This document shows positions 20,067 to 29,100 of a DNA stretch of 64,000 nt, piece by piece. Below the pieces are notes generated by a model. It saw only the letters and a program-made list of their open reading frames with translations. It was not told where the DNA came from and ran no database searches. Location: positions 186,001-250,000 of the forward strand of contig CAVUHX010000034.1 of assembly GCA_963741405.1 (NCBI GenBank), read 5' to 3'. This DNA comes from Roseiarcus sp963741405. Its GTDB lineage: Bacteria; Pseudomonadota; Alphaproteobacteria; Rhizobiales; Beijerinckiaceae. The translations under genes and the position numbers were made by a program. Positions within the stretch are counted from its first letter, which is position 1. Each line of letters starts with the position of its first letter.

Positions 20067-21035
20067 CTACTCGGACGCGGGAGTTTCGTCGCCAACCGTG
20101 TTGGCGTTCGGCGCATCGCTCTCGTCTTCAGTGGCCTGACGGGCGTTGAAGCCATAGGGCGACCGCAGCCGGCGGCGTCGGCCTCGACCCGGGAAAGGCG
20201 CGTCCCCCGGAGCATTTTCGTCGGGCCCGGCGCCTGCCTCAGGCGGGTTCTGGGGCGCTGGAAGCGCGGTTTGTTCGGAAACGGGCAGATTCTCCCCTTC
20301 CGAACTGCTCGGCTTCGGTTCTCCGGTTATGAAAGACGGAAGCGCAGTCGGGGGCCCGTTTTCCATGCCCGGCTCCCGCGGAGGCTGGAATGGATCGCGG
20401 TAAGGGCGGAAGTCACGTGGCCGTCCATCCCGATTTTGCCGATTGTCCCGATATCCGTCGTTTCGATCCCCGAACTGGCGGTCGGGGCGAGGACCACGGT
20501 CCTGAAAGCGGTTACCCTGCCGATCCTGCCGAGACGGAAATCCACCCCGATCATTCTGTACGGACCTGTTATCGGGTTCGAACTGCGGTCGCTCAACGTA
20601 TGGCTGAGGAGCGTTGGGCGCGGCGTTTGCAGGGCCTGGAAACGCATTGTTCTGCTGCGGGAAAGCACTCGCGCGTTCGGAAGGAGAAGCGAACCGATCG
20701 GACAGCGCGGAGTAATCGTCATCGTCGTCGAACTCCGACGCTTCGCCTTCTCCCGCCGGGCGCTGACCGCTTTGCGCCAGCGCCTGGGCCGCCTGGGCGG
20801 CGGCAATCAATCGGAAATAATGCTCAGCGTGCTGTAGATAGTTCTCCGCGGCGACGGGATCGCCGCCGGTATGCGCATCGCGCGCCAACTGAAGATATTT
20901 CTCGGCGACATGTTGCGCATTTCCGCGAATCTTCACGTCCGGACCGTTCAATTCGTAGGAGCGCGTCAACGGGTTCGGCCCACGGCGATTGTTCGTCGGC
21001 CTGCCGCGCATCCGTTTGTTTTGACCTGGTCTCAT
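20067..21035 (-). CDS. DUF4167 domain protein (putative RNA-binding/disordered)
   Basis: About 322 residues. The N-terminus MRPGQNKRMRGRPTNNRRG is Arg/Asn-rich and leads into the conserved DUF4167 core (NAQHVAEKYLQLARDA, then AENYLQHAEHYFRL). The rest is low-complexity, rich in Arg, Asp, Asn and Pro with RxDRQ-type repeats, and probably disordered. ATG 21035 is chosen because it opens the conserved motif; an upstream ATG at 21089 adds 18 unconserved residues. The domain is common in Hyphomicrobiales; the function is not established, though the basic N-terminus suggests RNA binding. Confidence 0.8.
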   Translation of the reverse strand: MRPGQNKRMRGRPTNNRRGPNPLTRSYELNGPDVKIRGNAQHVAEKYLQLARDAHTGGDPVAAENYLQHAEHYFRLIAAAQAAQALAQSGQRPAGEGEASEFDDDDDYSALSDRFASPSERASAFPQQNNAFPGPANAAPNAPQPYVERPQFEPDNRSVQNDRGGFPSRQDRQGNRFQDRGPRPDRQFGDRNDGYRDNRQNRDGRPRDFRPYRDPFQPPREPGMENGPPTALPSFITGEPKPSSSEGENLPVSEQTALPAPQNPPEAGAGPDENAPGDAPFPGRGRRRRLRSPYGFNARQATEDESDAPNANTVGDETPASE

Positions 21036-21471
21036 TGGCTTTTCCGATTGTCCACTTGGTAGTGCCTGTTTGCTTTTCCGCGCGTGCATGCGAGCGCTTC
21101 ACCAGTCTGTCTGCATTTTGGCGCTGCATGCCGCCCGCGGCGCTGGATCGTATCCGCCGCGTCTCGGCAGTCCTGCTCGAAGACCGTGTACGCTACGAGT
21201 TTGCTCGCCCCGCCAGCATCAACCCGCCAATTCGAAGCGCATCAGAGATTTTTTGCTTCAGCGCAAACGCCGCCATTCGCCTCTTGCGAATTGCCCGCGT
21301 TCAGGCCAGCTACTCGGTCACTCCCCCTCGTGGCGGCGAATCTACGCGCTTAGCCATTGACCGAGCCGAGCCACAGCGAATCTAGGCCTATAAGATAGCG
21401 AGTTTTCCCCCGCCCGCCAAGTCGGAACCGTACAAGAATTTCAATCTGCCGGCATTTTCAGCGATTGGATG
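21036..21471. other. Intergenic region, no gene recognised
   Basis: About 435 bp between the DUF4167 gene and the exported-protein gene. Open frames here have no recognisable protein features. It must contain the promoter and leader of the DUF4167 gene (minus strand), but I could not place −35/−10 elements with confidence. Confidence 0.5.
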
Positions 21472-22071
21472 TCATTTGCCCGACTGTCCTGTCGTCCCGA
21501 TCGCCGCGCGGTAACCTTTCGGAGGATCGGTCAGCCACTCGCGGTCTGGTTCGGGACCGATAGGAACGCTCTTGCCCATCCCAACCCAGCTCATCGGGTT
21601 AAGGCTTCCCAGGACCGATGACGTCGCCGTTGACGTCGAGGCTTTGCCGTCCGATGAAGCTCCGCTGGGCGCCTGCTGATCCGGCGCGCCGACCGTTACC
21701 GGAGCGTTGGGAAATGGGTGAGTGTATCGGAGGCGCGCGTCCCCCACGCCAGCAATTTGCTTCTTCGCTTCTTCCTTTGCGGCCCTCTTGCGGAGGATCT
21801 CCTGGTTCACCGGCCATTCCGCGCCGCCTTGCGAGGCGGCCGACTCCGGCGGCGGAAGGTCAATCTTCGGCGGCAGGACGATCTTGCCATGCTGCCGATA
21901 GTCAATCGGCGCCGGGTCATCCTTGCTCAAACCGAACACCGGACCGAATATCGAACCGATCCCCACCCAAAGCGGAGCGGCTCCGTCATCGCCCGCCTCC
22001 GCGTAACCCGTCCCGAAACAGCTCAGCGTCGCCGCCGCTGCGATCGCCGTCATACCAAAACGCACTCGCAT
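21472..22071 (-). CDS. Exported protein of unknown function next to lspA
   Basis: A 199-residue protein with a clear signal sequence (MRVRFGMTAIAAAATLSCF). Cys18 (LSCF) resembles but does not match a lipobox, so cleavage after the AEA near residue 26 is also possible. The mature part is Pro- and Ser/Gly-rich, with SIFGPVFGLSKDDPAPIDYR and a C-terminal REWLTDPPKGYR motif. Hyphomicrobiales often keep such a gene just downstream of lspA. The function is unknown; a role at the cell envelope is an inference from export and context. Confidence 0.7.
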   Translation of the reverse strand: MRVRFGMTAIAAAATLSCFGTGYAEAGDDGAAPLWVGIGSIFGPVFGLSKDDPAPIDYRQHGKIVLPPKIDLPPPESAASQGGAEWPVNQEILRKRAAKEEAKKQIAGVGDARLRYTHPFPNAPVTVGAPDQQAPSGASSDGKASTSTATSSVLGSLNPMSWVGMGKSVPIGPEPDREWLTDPPKGYRAAIGTTGQSGK

Positions 22072-22209
22072 TCCTCTTCCCCTCGCGGACCCGCGACGCC
22101 GGACAATTCGAAGCTACGTTCCCGGCTATTCGCCGCAAATTCGGGCTATTCCATGACAGTCTCGGCGAGCCAAAATTCGAGTCCTGGGCCGGGCCCTGGG
22201 CCAAGCGGC

Positions 22210-22719
22210 TCACTTTTCCCCCTTTTGTGGCGAGACGACCGATCGACTCTCGAGGTCCGGTCGAAAAACGAGATCAATCACCAGAAACAAAACCCCGACG
22301 TTGATCGCGGCGTCCGCCAGATTGAAAACGAATAAGTGCCGGCCAGCAAAGTGCAAATCGAGATAGTCGACCACTGCCCCGTAGACGACACGGTCAAAAG
22401 CGTTGCCGAGCGCTCCGCCTATGATCGCCCCGAGGCCCACGGCGGCAAGTCTCGTGCGCGAGTTCGACAGCCACCAGACCAGAAGCGACACCGCTACGGC
22501 CGTGAACGCGAGCAAAGCCGCACGTCCGGCGGCCGAATTCTGAACGAACAGGCTGAACGAGATACCGCGGTTCCATCTCAGCGCCAGGTCGAGGACCGGG
22601 AAGAGGGGCTTCGGACGCTCTGCGGACCCGGCGAAGCTCGCAAGAACAGCGACCTTCGCGGCCTGATCGACGAGAAAGACTCCGAGGGCGACGCCGCCGC
22701 CGACCAGGCGTGGATTCAC
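22210..22719 (-). CDS. lspA: Lipoprotein signal peptidase II
   Basis: Membrane aspartyl peptidase, 169 residues, that removes signal peptides from prolipoproteins. There are four membrane segments. The catalytic aspartates are in GALGNAFDRVVYGAVVDYLD and FNLADAAINVGV, matching the family NxxDR and NxAD boxes. The start overlaps the end of ileS by 4 bp (ATG 22719; ileS stop at 22716–22718), the common ileS–lspA coupling. Confidence 0.93.
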   Translation of the reverse strand: MNPRLVGGGVALGVFLVDQAAKVAVLASFAGSAERPKPLFPVLDLALRWNRGISFSLFVQNSAAGRAALLAFTAVAVSLLVWWLSNSRTRLAAVGLGAIIGGALGNAFDRVVYGAVVDYLDLHFAGRHLFVFNLADAAINVGVLFLVIDLVFRPDLESRSVVSPQKGEK

Positions 22720-25671
22720 CGGAGAAGACCAAGCGCCTGAAGCTCGCGCAGCGCGGCGGCGTCACGCGGGCTGACGTCCGGAAAGTCGGCTGACGCGGTC
22801 GACGGGTCGAAGTATCTCCAGGAGCGTGCGCACTTCATTCCCTTCGCGCGCTCGACGACCACTGCGACGTCAGGCGTCTCCGGCGCTCGAAAAGCGTCTT
22901 CCGGAGGCTGCTTTTCTGTATCGATCGAGATGTCCGACGTTATGCAGATCTCGGCGAAATCGACGTCCCGCAGCGCCTCGATGTGCTCCGGCCTGCTGAC
23001 GTAGACTGTCGGAGCGGCTTCGAGAGACGAGCCTATCTCCTTGTTCGCGCGCGCGATCTCAAGCGCTCCCGTCACAACAAGGCGAATTGCGCGAACGGTG
23101 TCCCACGTCTTCGCCAGGGCGTCATCGCGCCACTCCGCCGGAACGACCGGAAATTGCTCGAGATGCACGGAGCCGGCGGCGGGGTCGCGCGACGCCCAGG
23201 CTTCCTCCGCGGTGAAGACGAGGATCGGCGCGAGCCAGACCGTGACGCAACGGAATACATGCTCGATCGCTTGCAGGGCGCCAAGGCGCTTGCGGCTCGA
23301 AGGCGGTTCGCAATAGAGCGCGTCCTTGCGAACGTCAAAATAGAAGGCGGAAAGGTCGGCGTTCATGAACGCCGTCAGGGCGGCGACCGCGCGGGCGAAA
23401 TCGAAGTTCGCGTAAGCCTCCCGAATTCGGCCGTCGAGTTCGGCGAGCTTGTGCAGCATGAGCCGGTCGAGGTCGTCCATCGTCGCGCGCTCGACCCGAT
23501 CGCCCTCCCGCCGATGCGCGAGCGTCCCGAGCATCCAGCGGATCGTGTTGCGCAGCTTTCGGTAATTGTCGCTGACCGCCTTGAGGATATCCGGCCCGAT
23601 GCGCTGGTCGTCGGAGTAGTCCACGCTCGCCGCCCACAGCCTCAGGATGTCCGCGCCTGACGCTCGAATGACGTCCTGCGGAAATGTCTGGTTGCCCAGC
23701 GACTTCGACATCTTGCGCCCCTGCTCGTCGAGCGTGAAGCCATGCGTCAGCACGATGTCGAATGGCGCGCGTCCTCGCGTGCCGCAACTTTCGAGAAGCG
23801 AAGACTGGAACCAGCCCCGGTGCTGGTCCGACCCTTCGAGATACATCACCTGGTCTGATCCGCCGTCGACGGCGCGGCGGATTCCCGCGAGACCCGGAAA
23901 ATGGACCGGGTCCTCCAGCACGAAGGCGTGGGTCGAGCCCGAATCGAACCAAACTTCCACCAGATTGTCGATCTTGTCATAGTCTTCGGGGTTATGTTTC
24001 TCGCCGAGGAACCGCTCCTTGGCGCCTGGCGAGAACCACGCGTCCGCGCCCTCCTGCTCGAAGGCCGCGGCGATGCGCGCATTGACGTCTTCGTCATACA
24101 GGACCTCGTTCCCGCCCTTGCGAACGAGTATCGCCAGCGGCACGCCCCAGGCGCGCTGTCGCGACAGCACCCAATCGGGTTTGCTCGTCACCATGCCCTT
24201 GATACGGTTTTCTCCCGTGGCTGGAACCCAGCGGGTTTCCTCGATCGCTTCGAGCGCAATTTCCCTCAAGGTCATGCCGTTGCGCGCATTGGCGAAGGGG
24301 CGGTCCATGGCCAGAAACCATTGCGGCGTGTTGCGGAAAATGACCGGTTTCTTCGAGCGCCAGCTGTGCGGATACTGGTGCTTCATCCGGCCGCGCGCGA
24401 GGAGCGCGCCCGCCTCGGCGAGCGCCTTGATCACGGCTTCGTTGGCCTCGCCCTTCTCGCCTTTGTCCGTGATGACGCGCAGGCCCTCGAAACCGGGCGC
24501 CTCCTGGGTGAATGCGCCATTCTCGTCGACGGTGTAGGGGATGCGATGATCGATGCCGCGCTCGGCAAGCCAGCGGCCGTTGGCCATCCAGAGTTCGAAG
24601 TCTTCGCGACCGTGGCTCGGAGCCGTATGCACGAAACCGGTCCCGGTCTCCTCGGTGACGTGCTCGCCGTCGAGCAGCGGGACGACAAAGCCGTAGCCGT
24701 GCGCGCGCAAAGGATGCGCGCAGATCATCGACGCGAGCGCGTCTCCGCCGACCTCTCCCAGGAATTCGAAGCGAGCGACTTTGGCGGCGGCGAGCGCGCT
24801 CCCGGCCAGCGACTGCGCGAGGATGTAGGTCGAGCCGACCTTCGCCCAGTTTCCGTCGGGCGCCTCCGTCACCCGATAGCGGCCGTAGGCGATGCGGCGG
24901 GAGAAGGCGATGGCGCGATTGCCGGGAATCGTCCATGGCGTGGTCGTCCAGATGACGATCGAAGCATCGTCGCCCTCGACCGGGAACGCCACGGTGACCG
25001 AATCGCTCGTGTAATCCTCGTATTCGATCTCGGCTTCGGCGAGCGCCGTCTTCTCGACGACGCTCCACATCACCGGCTTCGAGCCGCGGTAGAGGAGGCC
25101 GTTGGCGACGAATTTGAAGATTTCCCGTGCGATCTGCGCCTCCGCGGCGAAGCTCATGGTGGTGTAGGGGTGATCCCAGTCGCCAACGACGCCGAGCCGC
25201 TTGAATTCCGCCCTCTGCACGTCGATCCAGTGCTCGGCGTAGGCGCGGCACTCCCGCCGGAACGCGATGATCGCCTCCTGATCGGAAAAATTCGGCTTGG
25301 TCTTGCCCTTCTTGCGATAGAACTCTTCCTCGACCTTCCACTCGATCGGCAGGCCGTGGCAATCCCATCCCGGCACGTAGTTCGAAGTCCTTGCCGGTCA
25401 TCTGCTGGGTGCGGACCACCGTGTCCTTCAGGATCTTGTTCAGCGCCGTGCCGATGTGAACATTGCCGTTGGCGTAGGGAGGCCCGTCGTGCAGGACGAA
25501 CTTCGGCCGCCCCTTCCCGCTCCTTCTGAGCGCGCCGTAGAGATCCTCCCGCCGCCACCGGGCAAGGATTTCGGGCTCCTTCTGGGGCAAGCCGGCTCGC
25601 ATCGGGAAGTCGGTTTTCGGCAGGTAGAGGGTTCGTGAGTAGTCGAGGCTTTGGACAGGTGCGTCAGTCAT
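22716..25671 (-). pseudogene. ileS: Isoleucyl-tRNA synthetase gene with an apparent 1-nt frameshift
   Basis: Class I aminoacyl-tRNA synthetase charging tRNA-Ile. The first 98 codons (from ATG 25671) run normally through the HIGH-type motif (PPYANGNVHIGTALNKILKD) to TGKDFE. The frame then has to shift by one base at about 25375–25383 to continue VPGWDCHGLPIEW and the whole remaining 886 codons, including the KMSKS loop (GRKMSKSLGN), editing domain and anticodon-binding domain. The sequence at the shift is TTCGAACTACGTG with one base too many. No other lesion is visible. Since ileS is normally essential, a sequencing or assembly error is the simplest explanation; a real pseudogene would require a second ileS elsewhere. 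Confidence 0.85.
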
Positions 25672-25715
25672 GGATATGAGGACCGCATTGAGTTCGCTGA
25701 GCGAAAGCGAGGCAA

Positions 25716-26702
25716 TTAAAGGATTTGCCTCGAATCGCCAAATGGAGGGTTGGCCTTCCGAGCCAGGATCGCGCGCGCGCGCTCTATGTCGCGACGCATC
25801 TCGGCGACAAGCAGGTCGAGCAATTCAAACCTGCGTTCCTCCCGGATGCGCTCGACGAATTCGACCGCCATCTCCTGTCCGTAGAGGTCGCCGTCGAAAT
25901 CAAGCAGGTGGACTTCGAGCAGCGGCGGGCCGTTGTCGACGCTCGGCCGAACGCCGAAACTCGCCACGCCCGGGTGGGACTGGCCGCCGACCGCGCCCCA
26001 CACCGCATAAACTCCATGGGCGAGCCGGTTGGTCGCGGCAAGCGCGATATTGGCGGTGGGAACGCCGAGAACCCGGCCGAGCTGCTGCCCCGTCGCCACC
26101 CGTCCCGACACCGAATAACGCCGCCCCAAAGCGAGTTCGGCGGCCGCGACGTCGCCCCGCTCCAGCGCCCGTCGGACAGCCGTCGACGACACGACAGCCG
26201 CATCCTCGCCCGTTCCCTCCTGGATCTTGCCGACGATGTCGACCGCGAAGCCGTATCGCAAACCCGCCTCAGCCAGAAAGGCCGGGCTTCCGTACCGCCC
26301 CTTGCCGAAATGAAAGTCCCATCCGACCACCACAGCCCCGGCGCCCAGCCGCTCGACGAGAATGCCCCTGACGAACTCCTCCGCGGTCATCCCGGCCAGA
26401 CGGGCGTCGAAGGTCAGGAACACAATTCCCGACAGTCCGAATCTCTCGCAAAGGGAAGCCTTCAGCGCCGGAGGAGTCAGTCGGAAGGCGACCGGACGCT
26501 CGGCGAAATGATCGGCAGGGTGAGGCTCGAACGTCAGCACGGCGCTCGGCGCGAAGCGCTCCCTGGCGAGCGAGATCGCCCGTTCGATCACGGCCTGGTG
26601 ACCAAGATGCAGCCCGTCGAAATTTCCGATGGCGTAGACGGCTCGCTCGAGCCCGGCGGGCGGCAAGACCGGGTCCGTGGCGACCACGAAGCCGCTGGTC
26701 AT
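25716..26702 (-). CDS. ribF: Bifunctional riboflavin kinase / FAD synthetase
   Basis: Makes FMN and FAD from riboflavin, 328 residues. The N-terminal FAD-synthetase domain has the nucleotidyltransferase motif GNFDGLHLGHQAVI and WDFHFGKGRYG. The C-terminal riboflavin-kinase domain shows GRVLGVPTANIAL and the ending part LHLLDFDGDLYGQ-like (EVHLLDFDGDLYGQEM). ATG 26702 places the conserved start correctly; the frame is open further upstream without conserved sequence. Lies between maoC and ileS, all on the minus strand. Confidence 0.93.
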   Translation of the reverse strand: MTSGFVVATDPVLPPAGLERAVYAIGNFDGLHLGHQAVIERAISLARERFAPSAVLTFEPHPADHFAERPVAFRLTPPALKASLCERFGLSGIVFLTFDARLAGMTAEEFVRGILVERLGAGAVVVGWDFHFGKGRYGSPAFLAEAGLRYGFAVDIVGKIQEGTGEDAAVVSSTAVRRALERGDVAAAELALGRRYSVSGRVATGQQLGRVLGVPTANIALAATNRLAHGVYAVWGAVGGQSHPGVASFGVRPSVDNGPPLLEVHLLDFDGDLYGQEMAVEFVERIREERRFELLDLLVAEMRRDIERARAILARKANPPFGDSRQIL

Positions 26703-26784
26703 GATGTCCTGCCGATGGTCAAGCTTCTGACGCGGGTGTTGCGCCCCAGTCGAGGCCGGAAACTGCCCCGACCTCATTGCGCGG

Positions 26785-27239
26785 TCAAGCGGTCGCATGC
26801 CTCAGTTTCGGGTTCGGCGGCACGCTCAAAACGCCTTCGCCTTCCAGGACAACCTTGTCCCCGACCCTGCATTCGCACTTCAGACGGACGCGCCGGCCCT
26901 TCTCGGTCAGTTCGACCACTTCGACGCTGACACAATGACGTCGCCGATTTTGACCGGACCGAGAAAGTTCAGGCTCTGCGAAATGTAAACCGCTCCCGGG
27001 CCCGGGAGCCGCATGCCGATGACGCCGGAGATCAGACTCGCCGTGTAGAGGCCATGGACGATCCGGCTGCCGAAGCGGGTCTTGCGGGCGAAATGCTCCG
27101 ACAGGTGAATCGGATTGTGATCGCCGGACAGTTCGGCGAAGCCGATGACGTCCTCGTTCTCGACGGTCTTGCTGATCGTCTCGCGCATGCCGACCGCGAG
27201 TTCGTCGAAATAATAGGTCTGAAACGGCGTCTTCTGCAT
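26785..27239 (-). pseudogene. MaoC-family dehydratase gene with an apparent frameshift
   Basis: A hot-dog-fold (R)-specific enoyl-CoA hydratase-like protein. From ATG 27239 the sequence is normal through the catalytic Asp/His region (FAELSGDHNPIHL, with D40 and H41-N-P-I-H45) and GSRIVHGLYTASLISGVI. At about 26925–26932 (ATTGTGTCAGCG) the frame breaks and stops after SASKWSN. Shifting by one base restores VSVEVVELTEKGRRVRL and the rest, ending LSVPPNPKLRHATA at 26785. The active site lies before the lesion, but the shortened product would lose its last strands. It sits between HAD and ribF genes in a conserved order. Either a recent mutation or a base-call error. Confidence 0.8.
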
Positions 27240-27250
27240 GAGGTCAGCCT

Positions 27251-28144
27251 TTATGGCCGCAACGCGGACATCGCGGCGATCGGCCAGAGCGAATATTCGG
27301 CGAAAAGGCGACGGAGCTCGTTCGGGTCGGCTGACGCATCGAGCGCTTGCCCATGCAGCGCGGCGCGATGAATGCCCCCGGTGATGAACAGGGCGTCGAT
27401 CCCGGCCGCCGCCGCCCCGGCGATGTCGGTCTTCATCCCGTCCCCGACGGCGAGGATTCGCCGCCTGTCGATCCGCCCGCCGCGCGCCCGCTCCGCCTCC
27501 GCGATCGACCGATCGTAAATCGGAAGGTAGGGCTTGCCCGCGTAGACGACCTCGCCGCCGATCTCCTCGTACCGGCGCGCCAGCGCGCCCGCGCAATAGA
27601 CCGGCGTGTCGCCGCGATGAATGACGATGTCCGGATTGGCGCAGACCATCGGGAGCGACCGCTCGCTCAGCGCGCGAAGCTCGTCCTCGTAATCCTCGGG
27701 CGTTTCCGTTCGGTCGTCGCGCAGGCCGGTGCAGACGCAGGACCGGGCTTCGGCGGGCGGAACGAGAGCCGGACGCCGGCCGGTCGCCGCTTCGGCGGCC
27801 TCGAACAGGCTCAGGTCCCTGGCCGGCCCGAGGTGAAACAGAGGATCCCCGATCCTCGCCTCGATCAGGCGTATGGTCACGTCGCCGGAGGTCACGACGG
27901 CGTCGAAAGCCTCGGGGAACACCCCGAGCTTCAGCAATTGACCGCGGATGACCGCCGAGGGCCGCGGCGCGTTGGTGATCAGGATGACCGCGCCGCCCCG
28001 CCGCCGAAACGCGGCCAGCGACTTCGACGCCTCGACGAACGACGCCACGCCATTGTGCAGGACGCCCCAGATGTCGCACAGAATCGCGTCGTAACGATCG
28101 GAAATCTCGCCAAGACGAGCGATCTGCGGCGCGAACAGGGTCAT
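27251..28144 (-). CDS. HAD-superfamily class IIA sugar-phosphatase-like hydrolase
   Basis: A 297-residue hydrolase of the NagD-like HAD IIA group. Motif I is YDAILCDIWGVLHNG: the first Asp is present and the second position is Trp-flanked as in this alphaproteobacterial branch (DxWG). Motif II is ILITNAPRPS, motif III is YAGKPYLPIYD and motif IV is ILAVGDGMKTDIAGA. The cap domain lies between motifs II and III. It precedes maoC by 11 bp on the same strand. The physiological substrate is unknown. Confidence 0.87.
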   Translation of the reverse strand: MTLFAPQIARLGEISDRYDAILCDIWGVLHNGVASFVEASKSLAAFRRRGGAVILITNAPRPSAVIRGQLLKLGVFPEAFDAVVTSGDVTIRLIEARIGDPLFHLGPARDLSLFEAAEAATGRRPALVPPAEARSCVCTGLRDDRTETPEDYEDELRALSERSLPMVCANPDIVIHRGDTPVYCAGALARRYEEIGGEVVYAGKPYLPIYDRSIAEAERARGGRIDRRRILAVGDGMKTDIAGAAAAGIDALFITGGIHRAALHGQALDASADPNELRRLFAEYSLWPIAAMSALRP

Positions 28145-28373
28145 CGGCGCTCGGCTACGGCCCGGAGGCGCCTCGTGTCAAGAGCCCGTTCGAGTTTGAT
28201 CTTCTCACGGAAAGCGCGAACGCGCTTTGCGGCGCCTCGGCCGTCGGCGCAGGCCCGCAACACGGGGATGGTCGTGTTTCGGTTGGAATTTCCGGTTTCG
28301 ACCCTTCCGCGACGTCCGACTCACGATTGGTCCTGATCGCCGGCGCCGTCGTCAGATTGAAATCTGTGCCCTA

Positions 28374-28403
28374 TTGATATATAGCAACAATATCATATAT
28401 CAA
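28374..28403. promoter_or_regulatory. Inverted repeat, likely toxin–antitoxin operator/promoter
   Basis: A perfect 9-bp inverted repeat, TTGATATAT at 28374–28382 and ATATATCAA at 28395–28403, separated by 12 bp. It lies 11 bp upstream of the antitoxin start in a strikingly AT-rich patch. Ribbon-helix-helix antitoxins typically bind such palindromes and repress their own operon, so this is the probable operator overlapping the promoter. Confidence 0.65.
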
Positions 28404-28414
28404 AGGCTACCGAC

Positions 28415-28630
28415 ATGCGAACATTGGTCGACCTCACCGATCGTCAGGTGGCGGCGCTGGACGAATTATCGAAGAGCGAAGAGCGGTCGCGCGCGGCGCT
28501 CATCCGTCAGGCGATTGACGACTATCTCACCAAGCGGCGCAGCAATCAGGAAAGCGACGCCTTTGGACTGTGGGGCGAGCGCAAAGTGGATGGCTTGAGC
28601 TATCAAAAGAAGGTTCGCAGCGAATGGTGA
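28415..28630 (+). CDS. Ribbon-helix-helix (CopG-type) antitoxin
   Basis: A 71-residue protein starting MRTLVDLTDRQVAALDEL, the β-strand and first helix of an RHH domain, then RSRAALIRQAIDDYL, the second helix. The C-terminus (GLWGERKVDGLSYQKKVRSEW) is the kind of tail that inserts into a PIN toxin to block its active site. The stop codon overlaps the toxin start by 7 bp, so translation is coupled. Confidence 0.85.
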   Translation: MRTLVDLTDRQVAALDELSKSEERSRAALIRQAIDDYLTKRRSNQESDAFGLWGERKVDGLSYQKKVRSEW

Positions 28631-28989
28631 GACCGCTGTTCGACACCAACGTCCTGGTCGACTACCTGAACGCCGTTCCGGAAGCTCGCGTCGAACTTCA
28701 ACGTTATCCGCAGAAGGCCATCAGCATCATCACCTGGATGGAGGTGATGGTGGGCGCCGGAAACGATGTCGAATCCTCCACCCGCGCCTTCTTGAAGGGT
28801 TTCGACGTCATCGCGCTCGATGCAACGATCGCCGAGCGGGCCGTCGATCTTCGCCGGAGCCATCGGATCAAACTGCCCGACGCGATTATCTGGGCGACGG
28901 CGCAAACCAAGGCGATGCTTCTCGTCACCCGCAACACCAAAGATTTCGCCGCCGATGATCCGGGCGTTCGCCTGCCGTACAAACTTTAG
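28624..28989 (+). CDS. vapC: PIN-domain toxin (VapC family)
   Basis: A 121-residue PIN endoribonuclease. The metal-binding acids are visible: Asp7 in LFDTNVLVDYL, Glu in TWMEVMVG (near 40), Asp in KLPDAIIWATA (near 92) and Asp in TRNTKDFAADDP (near 111). ATG 28624 overlaps the antitoxin gene. VapC toxins cleave specific tRNAs or rRNA when the antitoxin is degraded. The pair marks the left side of the accessory island and could stabilise it. Confidence 0.88.
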   Translation: MVRPLFDTNVLVDYLNAVPEARVELQRYPQKAISIITWMEVMVGAGNDVESSTRAFLKGFDVIALDATIAERAVDLRRSHRIKLPDAIIWATAQTKAMLLVTRNTKDFAADDPGVRLPYKL

Positions 28990-29035
28990 CTCGGGTTCAG
29001 CAATAATCGGGGCCGTATCGGATGACGATGCGGAG

Positions 29036-29056
29036 TTACGGTGACGCTTTACTAAA
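29036..29056 (+). repeat. Left terminal inverted repeat of the RAYT element
   Basis: TTACGGTGACGCTTTACTAAA lies 45 bp upstream of the RAYT start codon; I quote it as TTACGGTGAC at 29036–29045 plus GCTTTACTAAA. Its core is found inverted at 29770–29788 just inside the end of the RAYT gene: 16 of 19 positions match. The same TTACGGTGAC motif recurs at each group II intron site in the island. Confidence 0.75.
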
Positions 29057-29100
29057 CCACCGTTCCCGTTCACAATCTGCGCCTCAGCATCGGAGCCCGC

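Noticed and set aside
20049..21385. Long plus-strand open frames opposite the DUF4167 gene
   Set aside because: They mirror the low-complexity DUF4167 coding strand and have no recognisable features of their own.
23930..23960. GAATCGAACC-like sequence suggesting a tRNA T-arm
   Set aside because: It lies within ileS coding sequence and no cloverleaf surrounds it.
23901..25529. A 542-codon plus-strand frame opposite ileS
   Set aside because: It lies entirely opposite a well-conserved gene and is a by-product of high-GC codon use.
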